From NCBI GenBank assembly GCA_963978905.1, contig OZ022260.1:13009725-13073724 (forward strand): DNA of 64,000 nucleotides, given 5' to 3'. The position numbers and the translations under genes are program-made. How positions within the stretch are numbered: the first letter of the stretch is position 1; each line of letters opens with the position of its first letter. Under the pieces are notes generated by a model, which saw only the letters and a program-made list of their open reading frames with translations, was not told where the DNA came from and made no database searches. Origin of the DNA: Trichostrongylus colubriformis (taxonomy: Eukaryota; Nematoda; Chromadorea; Rhabditida; Trichostrongylidae). This document shows, piece after piece, positions 1 through 11,013 of the stretch.

Positions 1-1038
1 TCTTCATGAAGGCATAACTTGTAGTAGAATCTGGCGTGACACCTGCCACAAGGGTCAAATGCATACCCGGAAGTAGGTGCTACCCATGTTATTCGATTCT
101 CTTAGGTGTCTGGAGGATCTCGGCATCGAATTGAAAATTTTAGGCCTTTTTGCCGTCGATATGTGACTGTGTTTGTCCTGTGTATAGGTCTAGAAGACTG
201 ATAAACTGGCTCCTGATACTGTGATGTCGAAAGCTGACTGGTTGGAGGGATAGACAACGGATGAGAGTGGGTTGAGGGAGAGTTCACCTCAACGACTCCC
301 GCGATTGGTTAAGATAGTGCTTTCGTAGCAGCACCGAGTCGGCAAAGTACAAGTCTACCTAACTGGTTTTGATATTTTTGATTTTACTGGCTAACTGGCT
401 TCGAAATAGCGTCTCTCGGTGAGAAAGCAATTTGTACTGCTTTAGGCTTGAGGAAACGCCAGAAGTCAAAAGTTCGCCTACGACGCTCAAAATCCCTTTC
501 AACCATTTTTGCAGTACTTTTTATAGCCTTTTGGAACAAAATTTGGAGGTCTCATCCTATTTCGTACGTACTCTTTTGGGTGACAGTTAACCTCTTGGGC
601 CAAGGTTGTGGATCTCATGAACCCTGAAAATGAGTATTACAAGGATTATCACTCCCTCTCCTCCGCTATGACTACTAGTAATGCATTCGAACTACATGCT
701 CCAGGGTTGACCGACAGGTCAAGTAGTATTTTGGTATCATCAATGCACTTTTATGAGAAAATCAAATATTATGCACAACCAATCACAGCACTCCATCAAC
801 TGATGAATGAAAGCGTTCATCTCTGAATTTCTCTGGTTTTCGCTTCTTTGAAGCCCCTATTGCTCGACGAATGTCCTCTTCCAAAAGTCCGTAATCTTCG
901 TCGATGTTTTTCTCAAGGAATTCCACTTCATTCTCTTGTTCTGGAGAGAACCCTGATTTCTCAGAATGCTCCGACGACCGACGTTCATGATCACCAGATG
1001 GCCTGACAAATACACCCTCTTCAGGAGCTCGAGTGATA

Positions 1039-1900
1039 TTAGGGTGTCCAGTTCGTTGGCCATTCGTTTTTTCAGAGCTTTTAAAGATGACTCACCAAGT
1101 TGAACTTACAGATCCATGATATAATCTCCATGCATACCCAGCACCCTTCACCAGCGATCGGGTAGAGAGGCAACTCGATCCTCCCAAAAGCCCGGCGACT
1201 CGACCCAGTCTTCGATCACGTCTTCGAGGTTGCCATCGTTCTTTAGCTGTTTTCCGTCCAAGGAATCTTGCATGGACCGGAAGACGTGGTAATCGCATGG
1301 ACTGACGTTCGGGCTATACTGTGGATGCGTGACCGTCTTGATGCCCAGCCTGTCCAGGACGGCCTGAATATCTTTCGCTTTGTGGGGGCGCACGTTGTTC
1401 CAGAGCAACCACGAATTTGCAAGGTTCCAAAGCAACCACGGATTTGCAAGTTTCTGGGACAAGGCGGCAGCTTTTGACCTTCTGCAATTCTTTAGAGAGG
1501 GTCTCTGCCGTCACTGTGGCATTGTTGGGTAGGATGATGTAGTGGACGACGCCACTGATTTTACCCCTTATCACTGACTTCGATGCCATAGTTTCCATTG
1601 GTGAAGCGAGTCCACCATTTTGAAATCCATCTTGGAAGGGGTGTTATCAGCAAACTGCTGACGCATCCTCGTCGTGGCCTGATGGCTGGTGATGCCCAGG
1701 TTGTAGTAGTGGTGGTGACTATCACTCATCTTCATTGCTTTATTGTGGGAAGAGCAAGAAAGGAAATTGAGAGCTTGCTAGCTCAGAAGATAGCCCATCG
1801 CGAGTACTTTCAGTATTGCGAAATCATTATGCAAAATCACAACGCGTTGCGTAACGCGATGCTGTTTACAAATGGCCAACAAACTTTATGGACACCCTAA
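1039..1900 (-). mobile_element. Internally shortened mariner-type element, 862 bp, inserted in pseudogene A
   Basis: The ends are imperfect inverted repeats starting TTAGGGTGTCC, flanked by TA on both sides (1037-1038 and 1901-1902), the mariner target duplication. The minus strand carries pieces of a transposase: a stretch with PNNATVTAETLSKELQKVK near 1500-1560, then WNNVRPHKAKDIQ near 1370-1400 (counterpart of the DNARPH box, with D changed to N), and YSPNVSPCDYHVFRSM near 1270-1310, which holds the last catalytic Asp in CDYH. Frames are broken and a short direct duplication (CAACCACG..TTTGCAAG) lies at about 1408-1450. It is shorter than the usual 1.25-1.3 kb, so it is deleted and non-autonomous. 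The minus-strand ORF of 104 aa at 1148-1462 is a fragment of this transposase. Confidence 0.85.
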
Positions 1901-2276
1901 TAGTTGCACAGGGAGGTCTTCGATTTTGGAGGCGTGCATTAACTTCAGAAGCTGATCCAAGTTAATGTCATCAGTGGGAACCTCTGTTACTTCTTGTGGG
2001 TATTCACTCGATGATGTGGATGTTGTCTCGGTCGTCGACGAATGTATCATTACTACCAGAGAGTAAGTCCATCCCGATTATCCATGTACCCTTGATGTTC
2101 TGACACCACAGATGATGAACAACTGGCCACTGAGAAACAGAAATTGTTTATCGATACTTGTAGTACTGGTAAGATTTTGGCGATCCAGTATGGTCAAAAC
2201 CTGGAATATCAGTTTTCTAGGAGATCAACTCACGTAAAAAAAATCATGTTCGACTTGTAGGTCAGAAGTATGCATT

Positions 2277-2425
2277 AGGCCGCATTCATACTTTGCGGAG
2301 CCAGCGGCAGGGCGTGGCTGCGTGTTTCTGCGTGTCCACTTATGCCACCCTGTCTCGTTGCTGCGTCCTCTCTGCGCCTCAACCGTGCCGCTCTGCCTCG
2401 CTGCCACGCCCTGCCGGCGCAAAGA
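2277..2425. repeat. Copy of a GC-rich palindromic MITE family ('CTTTGCG...GGCAGGGCGTGGC')
   Basis: Both ends carry the family terminus (TTCATACTTTGCG at the left, CCGGCGCAAAG at the right) around a GC-rich core with repeated CTGCGT and GCCACCCTG motifs. Relatives with similar core words occur near 18299-18365, 29664-29835, 38634-38760, 44425-44585, 46080-46160 and 61515-61680. No coding capacity. The small ORFs called across it are by-products of GC content. Confidence 0.6.
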
Positions 2426-3459
2426 ATAAACGCTGCCTTATGGACCCATCAAGATAAGATGCGATCCACGTGGGTAACGTGGGGATCTCCGAGGAGTGGG
2501 GAGCAAAGCGGCAGCGGCGGTCATGTCATCAGTGACACGCGTAAGAAGCAAACTAAAATTAGGCGCAAAACGAAACGAAGCTGCAGATTTACAGAGGACG
2601 AAACATCAAGAAAACACACATCATCGCAACAGTTGCTGAATGCGTTCCGCGAAATTCGAAGAAGTGTTTCAATTCATATAATCGGGCTTTGGGATAGAAC
2701 GAAGAGAATTTCTCGTTCATTTGCGTTCTCGTGAATACTCTATCTAGGATCCTTAATGGCTGAGAAATAGAACAACAAATTTTCGTACACTTGAGACCCT
2801 CTTGAATGTTTCATTGGTAATTGCTTCTCATTTGCCGTCTACACTTGATGGAATACATCTTTTTTTACAAGTATGGTATTTTAGTTGATACCTCATTCGT
2901 GCCATTTGCTTCGCAATGTACTCGATAGGTAGCCGCGTTCTTGGCAGGATCACCGGATCCGAATGATGTCAGTTTTTTGCGCAGGAGACTGATCACTAGA
3001 GTGTCTGGCAAGTGTTATTTCTTTCAACGTAAAATGACTTGCTGTCAAGAAACTAAGTAGCACTTTGAAGCGCTCAACCCGAGGGTTTGATGGACAATAT
3101 TACATTATCAGACAAGAGATTATCTCCTCGTTGAGAACTACTATTAGCCATACCATAAACTTCATGACGGTAAGGTTAAAAATAAGGCTATGGTTTATAA
3201 CCACTACTCCTGCTCAACTGAGAGATTTCGGCGGAAATGTGGCTAGTGACGCACAGCGGCACGATTGACACGGAGGGTTTGTTGGTTTCTATTCTTCTTT
3301 TTTATTTGCCGTTACATTTCGTTTTTTCTCTATTATTACACCGGTAAGCCCCACTACTTTTATACAACAATCCGCCAAATACCCCTCCCACTGTCTTTAA
3401 AGACCATACAGGGATTCCTTACATATCAAACAGTATAAATAAGCCCTGCAGTGTATATC

Positions 3460-3545
3460 CTGAGAAAAATGAGAAGCAGTGGTCCACTTCGAAGTTTCGA
3501 TCAACGCCATGATACCATAAAAGTGCAAAATCGGGCGCAAAACGA
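3460..3545. repeat. Dispersed repeat shared with 41215-41300
   Basis: The words GAGAAGCAGTGGTCCACTTC, then ATCAACGCCATGATACCATA and AAGTGCAAAAT recur with small changes at 41225-41290. This part of the left end is therefore a multi-copy repeat and not part of the FN3 duplication. The surrounding 3000-4480 holds nothing else I can name except a C-rich tract at 3892-3908. Confidence 0.5.
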
Positions 3546-4299
3546 TTATCCTACGCATGACAAAGATTATCTGTCGTGACTTGCGTACTTGCCCTGGGTT
3601 GGTAGCATGCGCCGATAGGAAACCGCGCTCGGGCTTGAGCAGTCATTTGAAGATCATGCCTCAACCCTACCGTAAACGGTCTCAGCCTTGTGGAGCGCGG
3701 GAATCTGGTTCCCGCCAAGTCAAGTCAGTCGTGTCTGTCTGTCGTCGTCCAGGGCGGCCAGTCTGTCAACACCTCTCAATGCCAATCGAACGAAGCTGAA
3801 CGTCACCGAAGAAGAAGTTCTGCGACAAGGACGCTGGCCTGATGGACCGGACATGCTACGCTTTCCTCTCTCCTACCCCTCCACCCCTCGCCCCCCCCCC
3901 CCTCCCCCCGCCCGGATTCCCTCTTCATCCAGATCGACTAGTCCCTCGTGAGTTCATTATATTTCGATGACAGTTTCTTGTTGTAATTGTTCTCACTCTT
4001 AACTTTCTGTTTTTCTCTCGCTATCCTCGTTATAGATGTCCTCACTTTATTTGTATCTTCATGTTATAATGAACTTTTACAATACCTCTTGTGTTCTGCA
4101 GTGTAGCAATAATACTCATGAAACTCATCATCCTTGTTAGTAGTCATCGCTAATCAGCGGTTACATCAGGACTCAGGGGCCCGCGCAGACGTTAACAAAC
4201 AATCTCCTTCATGCGGCCGTGGTCCGGTGGCGGTTGAACCACCTGATGCAGCGATACACACCGCTTGTCGCAGCGGTCACGATATTATCCACAAGACGA

Positions 4300-4520
4300 G
4301 ATTTTTTTTAATCCGATGATAAGCAGTTCAGGCGGATTGCAAAGAGAATAGGGGGGAAGCTGATATCAATGACTGTTTGTGGAAATTTAGTCGAATTCAT
4401 TGATATCTCCTGGAAATTTACCAGTTTAGCGAAAAACCATTAAAAAAGTGTGATGGTTGCACGCCGTTGTAATCTTGAATGTTTTTAGATCATTCATAAT
4501 TGATGAGTTCTGTAAATTCA
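4300..4520. repeat. Segment repeated at 50195-50430
   Basis: AGGGGGGAAGCTGATATCAA, TTGATATCTCCTGGAAATTT, ACCAGTTTAGC and a later TTCATAATTGATGAG block recur in the same order near 50205-50420. In copy A this block lies inside the FN3 duplicate, while in the B region it lies outside it, beyond the mariner at 48646-49914. The two regions are thus not collinear here. Confidence 0.6.
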
Positions 4521-5889
4521 CAAGGCAGCGTGCAGCGTGCGACGTTACTAGTGAAGCTGGTGGTCCGTGTCAAGCATGACACGACTTTTCATTAAGTATT
4601 ATGCTGTATTATTATGCTCAGTTATGATAACTAATCTGTTCGATCCAGGTCATGACCACTCTAGGGATCGATGATAGTGATCTGGCGGGAAGGGGCGACA
4701 GCGCACTCGACTCGGCATATAAATAAATGGCCGTTTCCACAACGATCTTTCACACAATTTTAGATCGTTTATTATGTTTTCCAATTTTCGCAAGTTTAGT
4801 TTCCCAAATATAAGGTTCGATAGAGGACTGCCTAAATTCGGGCGTCAAGTCCACCTTGTACACACCACTACTTTACCACCGAACACACAACTCGGACCGT
4901 ATTTAGTTGGGTCCCGAAGCAATCAAGCGGCATGTGTCTGTTTCGAACGTCCAGACACGACAATCGCTTTAGGACCCAACAATATAGGGCACGTCTAGGT
5001 CGCACGCCGCGCTGCGAAATCCTGACCTAACGAAGCATACGCGGTTCCGGGTGGTCAGTGCACCCCAGACGTGCTGTCTGCCTCCACCACAACTCGCAAT
5101 GACCTTCCATATAGGGTTCGTATCGTAAGAGGTTTTTTGAATCTCAAGCTGGCACTAGGCTCCCACGACTGCTATTGCCCTCATTCTCGATTTGGCTGGC
5201 ATTCAGTAAATACCAAAAACTGAAGACCGAAGCTTTTGCCTATAACTCGAATCTTATCAATAATAACTTTCGCGTGGCTGGCTGCAGCGGAAATCAGCAC
5301 TTATCGAAGAACAAAAATCAGTGAATACTGTTCTTATTATTGAGATCCTGCAAGGGGCTTCTCTAGTGTGGGAACGCTTGTGAATGAAGCGTTCCGTGCC
5401 CTCTTACCTCCCAGCTATTTCCTTTTTGATTATCTCTTATTTGAGCATAAAAGTACGTTGTGGAAGATTCAGCAACGATGATTCGAACTCCCTGAACTTC
5501 ACTGGGTTCAGTCTTCCATTTCCGAGCTAAAAACGTACGTTCCAATGGTGATCGCACACACGGCGAAAACCATACGTTTTATGTTTCGGCTAAGGTTAAT
5601 CCATTACACTGCTGCAGAACTATGTTGTTTGTGTCTACTGAGAATGGGTGCGAAGCGGTCCATCTCCACGAATGTTGCTTCTGCTTAGTGAGGAAGTTCT
5701 GCTGACTCATCGTTCACAGGATGCACCGTTTGCAATCAGCGTCGAGTTGAAGCTGAAGGGGCTTTTGGTTTGTGATCTGTTCTCTGCTTAGCCAGTCATC
5801 TCATGTGTAGCTCTACTGCCTCAGTTTTGACATGATCCATATTCCAAAGAATACGGAATAAGGCGGCGACACGTACAACGTTATTCGGA

Positions 5890-6375
5890 AGCTGTAATCC
5901 CTAGGAATTCTGTTGACTTAGCACTCATGGGGAATCGACTTCACTGAAGATTACAATGGGAATCGACTTCACTGAAGATTACATCATATTCGTGGCTTCG
6001 CCACGGGATCTCAATATAGTGTGTAAGACCAGCGATCCGGAGCAATATAGATTCATTACAAACTGCCTACTTGGATGACACAATAACAAATCGCGGCGGC
6101 TTGGAGATGCTTACAGTCGAGGTCTGGCGATTGGAAGGTATTGGGTCCAAGGGGCTACGTCTGGCAGACACGGTGAAGCGTCAGGATGAAATCGTTGTCC
6201 GAGCTCCAGGATGAAATCGTTGTCCGAGCTCGTTGAGGCGATAGTCGGTGGCTGCACTATCTCTCTCTCCATTCCAGCGGGGTGACGGCCTTAAATATAA
6301 TGACATCAATACTGCAATCCCGAGGAATTTTGGTGAGTCAACACTAATAGGAATCGACTTCACTGAATGCTCACA
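5890..6375. repeat. Short direct repeats, three partial copies of a ~65-bp unit
   Basis: A 26-bp block (GGGAATCGACTTCACTGAAG..) occurs at 5930-5955 and again at 5958-5983. The longer unit from about 5892 (CTGTAATCCCTAGGAATTC..) recurs with changes at about 6312-6370. A separate tandem duplication of about 26 bp (CAGGATGAAATCGTTGTCCG..) sits at 6182-6232. The stretch 5527-6700 otherwise shows no gene I can support. Confidence 0.7.
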
Positions 6376-6739
6376 GAGCGGCACGATGCCTTCACTCTTC
6401 ATTCGAGCAAAAAAATCGATCGTTCTCGCAAACCCTTCCGAAGATCAATGGGTTGGTGAGAGTAATTGTGATCGAACTAGTAATTTATTTTTAGTAAACT
6501 AGTCATTCAACAGTCTGCTCCCGCGCTGAGCGGTCGGTTCATTGATCGCTCCTGTCATGAGCACGCTCACCCCCTTGATCCCAAGAAAGGAACCTTCCTC
6601 CCGTTTATAGCTCATATTCCCCAAACACTTTCCGAGGGCTGCTCTGCTTTATTCTCTTAATTGCACTCCGTTCTCCAACAAAAAGCTCCTGAAGCGCTAC
6701 CACTTCTAGAGAAATTAATTAGTTTTCTTGTTCCCAATC

Positions 6740-8881
6740 CAGCTGAGATTGTTTAGGCCGAAAACGGATCGCGTTCTGTTAATTGCTGGAGTGCCTTAGA
6801 AGGGTGAAGATTCAATGCCGTTTTGCGCCAAGCTGCCACTGAGGAAGCAGTAAGTCACATTTTGGACATCCTTGATGTTGGAGCTGGGCCAATTCAAGTT
6901 TATAGGCTGGGGAAGAGGGAGCCGGGTAAAACGCATCTTATTCAATGTGTGTTTCCCGCTCGCCAATTTTTTAGGGAAACGCTTAAGAATGCGAAAGAGT
7001 TAACGAATGTTTCTCAGTTTAAGAGTGTTTTTATTCGAAGGTCTCTCACGTCGGAAGAATGGAACCAAGGACTGCTCAATGGCAAGAAGCCTAATGTGGT
7101 TTTTCGACAGCAGGCGATGAAGATAACTGAAATACCTGGTATTGTCAGCAATCAAAAACTGATGAGAGCCCCCGTCACCCCTAATCTTTCTTGTCTCTTA
7201 CTTAAAGCCCAAATTTTGGTAAATAAAATCCCTTATTTCCACCATCTCACTGAGACGTGGTTTAGTTCGGAAATTGATAATAGTGAGGTAGTTTCGGATT
7301 TGCCCTATCAGATCGACAGAACGACAGACTTTCTCCTTAGTCATCTTTCTTCCAAACTAGTGCAATTTAATTCCTTCAGTTTCTCAGCGAATGTACTATG
7401 TTTCGATATATTAGGTGATATCCTTTGCTATACTTGATTTGCGCTTGTGTATCGCCCTCCCATCCGCTCAGTGTACATAGATGATGAGCTCTATGAGTCT
7501 CTATCTAACTTGTGTTCTGTTCTTCTAGATGTGGTACTCTTGGGTGATTTCAACTTGGTTATTGTTTGGTCTATAGTTGGTGACCCCCTACCAACGCAAC
7601 ACCGTTTTCGCAAATTTGCTTCCCCGCAAATTTTTCTCATTTTAACTTTGAGCATCCAGCTCATAAAAAAGCCCTTAGTGGTCATTCCATCTTAGATCTA
7701 ACTTTTACTTCCCCCTTTTCGGGTTTAATGCTGCGTTCGGTCCCTCTCTGGGTGCATCGGATCACAACATCGTGACCCTCTTAGTCAATGTCCCAGCACA
7801 AGACATGGCGGGAAAAGAAGTTAGATGCTTTCCTAGGACTCAATGGGGAGTTGAGCAGCGTTAGTGCTTTCTGTTTTCAATAATTATCACACCATCGATG
7901 ATGTGTACCATCGATTTTTAGACGTAATTCGTTTACTATTGATCGTTTTGTTCTGGTAAGAAATTAGGTTCTGTTGTTCAAAGGTACTCACTGCACATCA
8001 GGAATCTGATCGAGTGTAGGGAAAGGTTGTTTAAATTACTTGAGAATCCCTTATCATCTGATGAATACAAAAAAGTTAACAGAAAATTTTTTTTCTCATC
8101 TTAAACGCTATCCCGCTCCATTTTGATTGGTTCGAACTGCTCTTCACCAATTATTGACCATACCGTCGTTTATAAACACTCACGTAAGAATAAAAGCTCG
8201 CTTTCCTTGCTTTCAGACGACATCCCCGCCATGTTCTATAAAATGTCTGCCAAAAAACTTGCCATTTTCTCAGCCACATTTTCAATATATCACTGATGAT
8301 AGGGCAAGTGCCGTCCATTTGGAAACAATCTATGGTCACGGCAATTCCTAGGAACTGTGCGACCCGAGATGATTCTGGACCTCTCAGTATCATGCCAACG
8401 CCCTGTGAAGTGATGGAAAAATTTTTGAAAGCATGTTTTCTCGAATGGCTTGAAGAGCTCAGTCTTATCCCGTATGTGCTTTGGATTTGTCAAAAATTCT
8501 TCAACATGTCTTCTACTTCTGGAATGTGTATACACGTGGATGGAGGTTCTCCCGCCACTATTATTTCTCATGTACACAATGGACCTATCATCGGCTTCAT
8601 TGACCATGACCAAAGTCTACGCCTTTGTAGACGACATTAAAGCCTTTACTACATTTGATCGCTCACAATTTGATGCTACAAAACCCTTCATAAACCAAGT
8701 ATCAGAGCGTATGTCATCATGGACACATGAGTGGAGCCTGAGGCTCAATCTTTCGAAAACTTGTGTTCTAACGTTGGGCAATAAAGCGCCCTGCTTAAGT
8801 TTGGAAAGATTGCCTCAGTCCAGTGTCGTCAGTGAGGCTCGTGACCTTGAGGCAATCGGTGAAGTGGAAAAGCGACATTAA
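6740..8881 (+). mobile_element. Degenerate non-LTR retrotransposon (CR1/Jockey-like) with endonuclease and reverse transcriptase remains
   Basis: Several broken frames follow the order expected of such an element. At 6823-7437 a 204-aa frame resembles an ORF1/early ORF2 segment and includes a THLIQCVF..ARQFFRETLKNAKEL run. At 7447-7560 come MYRPP and LLGDFNL, typical of the apurinic-like endonuclease domain. At 8296-8420 is the start of the RT palm (VPSIWKQSMVTAIPR), and at 8610-8640 the catalytic box reads FVDD instead of the usual FADD. RLNLSKTCVLTLG at about 8740-8785 is the usual following RT motif. Multiple stops and frame changes show that it is dead. The ends are not defined. Confidence 0.75.
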
Positions 8882-9116
8882 AACCATTGTTGTCAGTAGA
8901 GCACCACCGCCCGCGATCTACCCGATCAACATCGCGCGCACTCTGCGCTATTTAAACCGCCCCGGATTCATAAGTCTCAGTTAGTCTCAGCCCCAGGATA
9001 GCTCCACCCGGTCTCCCTTGTGCCTGTGCTCGTTATTGTGTTTTCTTTTGTTTCTTTCGTGTTGCTCATCGCCCACGTGTTACTCTCCCTGTCGCCGCTG
9101 AAGACGTCACATTTGT

Positions 9117-9400
9117 TCACCATTCAATCGCCCGTGGCAGAAATTGAAAGTTGTAAAAGTTGCCGACTTTTGTAAAAGTAGTTGACGCCTGCTCTATAGA
9201 CGAACCTTTGCTAACTTTGGTCGAACATTTTGCAAGTGTTTCTGATTCCGCCGATGACATATCTGGTAGCGTTCCAACTTTGATCGGTTCAGACTGCCCT
9301 TTGCCAATTATTGACCCTACCATCGTTTATAAATACCTACGTGAGATTAAAAGATTGTTTTCCCGAAGCTTCACGTAAACGGCAGTCTCACAAGTGGTGC
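9117..9400 (+). mobile_element. Second fragment of the same non-LTR retrotransposon family
   Basis: The frame at 9160-9378 (72 aa) includes LTLVEHFASVSDSADDISGS and PLPIIDPTIVYKYLREIKRL. Its 3' half matches, with changes, the stretch 8127-8200 of the larger element (CCAATTATTGACC, CGTTTATAAA). It corresponds to the linker between endonuclease and RT, so it is a truncated second copy. No start, end or target duplication was found. Confidence 0.65.
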
Positions 9401-9730
9401 CAAACATCGTTACTGCCCTTCCTTTACGAATCTAATACGAACATTACCGTCCATAATTCACATACACGCAACTGTCATTGTTTTGTTTTCATCGATTACT
9501 TGCCTACGATTCCCTGCATCCCGCTGAGTAGTAGTCTCAATACTGTTATGAACCGTGTATTTCCTTATTATTCTCAGGATATTATTTGTTTCATAAAAGA
9601 ATGTGTATAAATTTATGCACACATTATCTTCAAACAATCAGATCACATCAACATAAGCATCATGCTCTAAGGCACCACAGTGATCACTGGGCAACACCCA
9701 ACAAAACAAACAAGTAACAATATAATTCGC

Positions 9731-10189
9731 TTAAAGACACCAGAAGGGGATAATTTTGGCTTACGGTAAAACAGACATAGTGTGGACGAGTTTAAGTGGC
9801 CGCCATTGCACAAACTCGCCAATTTGACGCCTTGGCATGGTGCCAAAATAAGATGTTTCTATTAGAGATTTGTTTTTTCTTATCACTTTTCACTTTGTTC
9901 CTTCTTATCTTGTTTCTAGATGTACTTACATGAATGCTAATGTAGTGGGAATGGCCACTCCACTGCGCCGGGAGTCAGGTGCTACAACTAACGTTGGCCC
10001 GCGGCCCGTCTCCTACAGCGGACAACTCGGAAGGTCTGTGAAATGATGCGAACTGGGTGCGACACACCGCAGCGATGCGCTCTTGAATCCGGGTTTTTTC
10101 ACCGATTATCGCTTCTAACCTGTGTTCGTTACAAAATGCTCATTTCTTTGCATCTTTCTCTTGTTTCGGACCCCTTTCGGTTCCTTTAA
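9731..10189 (+). repeat. TTAA-bounded MITE, copy 1 (459 bp)
   Basis: Begins TTAAAGACACCAGAAGGGGA and ends with CCGGTTCCTTTAA-like sequence (CGGTTCCTTTAA), so both termini carry TTAA next to an imperfect inverted repeat (AAGRMACCGGAAGGGG). The interior contains the family words GTGGCCGCCATTGCACAAAC, CAGGTGCTACAACTAACGTT and TTTCACCGATTATCGCTTCT. Other copies: 10340-10790, 14151-14615 and 20575-21038. Non-coding. Confidence 0.8.
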
Positions 10190-10339
10190 CACTGAAAAGA
10201 TTAAGTACCAGATCTTATGGGGTGTATCCTACGTCAGGATCTCGCACCGCGGCGACGCGATGTGTACGCTAGGGGAGATGGTCCTGAAACGATACACGAC
10301 AAGTACACACAGCACCCTAACCATTGCAGTGCGATCGCT

Positions 10340-10790
10340 TTAAAGACACCGGAAGGGGGTAATTTTGACTTACGGTACGGGATTACTATGGTTTGCAGTT
10401 GCCATAATGCACACACGAACCTTGCCAAGACGTCGAAAGTCAATTCATCAGGTTTTAATTGTAATCACACTTTTTTTCTCACGTCTTCGCCTAATCTCCA
10501 ACTGATTGTTTTACGTGTTTGTTGCTGTGTGTTATTTCACTCATTTCACATTATCACCAAGGAATGAAACACACTACGAAGCAGCAAATGACTCCCCTAC
10601 AACGGACAACTCGGAAAGGCACTATGTTCACTTCGAAGTGATGCGAATGTGATGCGAATACACACCACAGCGTCCCGTTTTTACATACGGGTTTTTCCAC
10701 AAATTATTGCTTCTAACCTTGGATGTCCGTAACAAAATGTTCACTTCGTTGTATCTTCCTCTTTCTTCGGACTCCTTCCGGTTCCTTCAA
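10340..10790 (+). repeat. TTAA-bounded MITE, copy 2 (451 bp), more diverged
   Basis: Same orientation as copy 1 and only about 150 bp from it. It starts TTAAAGACACCGGAAGGGGG, and the right end reads GGTTCCTTCAA, so the terminal TTAA is mutated. The interior is the most diverged of the four copies. From 10791 to the UNC-45 stop at 11014 I see only a short GC-rich repeat piece (GCACGCATAACGCCGCATGC) related to sequence near 4985 and 18430. Confidence 0.7.
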
Positions 10791-11013
10791 GTCTCAACTG
10801 AAGCGGTACGCCTAGCTCGCACGCATAACGCCGCATGCCGCTGTGCGCAGTCCTGACATGAGGTTACTTACCCACACCTTATGAACGGGTAGAAAGTAGT
10901 ACTGCGTTAAAAAGTAGCACGTACGAAAAATGCTAAATGAGAAACTACCACATAAAACTATGCACTTGAAGCTGCTCATTAACAAAGTAAAAACCTCTAT
11001 TCAGGCGCCATTC

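Larger units (their letters stand above)
783..5526 (-). pseudogene. Decayed copy (A) of the fibronectin-III gene found at 45283-48101
   Basis: All three recognisable exons of the intact copy B have counterparts here in the same order: about 5450-5526, about 2892-3025, and 783-2200. The first has lost about 25 nt relative to copy B (near 5506), which shifts the frame. In the second, the codon for the conserved Trp of the FN3 motif (RLRWSP in copy B) is replaced by a stop after a small deletion near 2955. The last exon is split by a mariner at 1039-1900 and has further indels, with a stop near 823. Flanking non-coding DNA is also shared (1-600 resembles 43620-44150 and 45160-45280; 4480-5250 resembles 47440-47830). 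I read it as a dead segmental duplicate. It is not expected to make protein. Confidence 0.75.
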
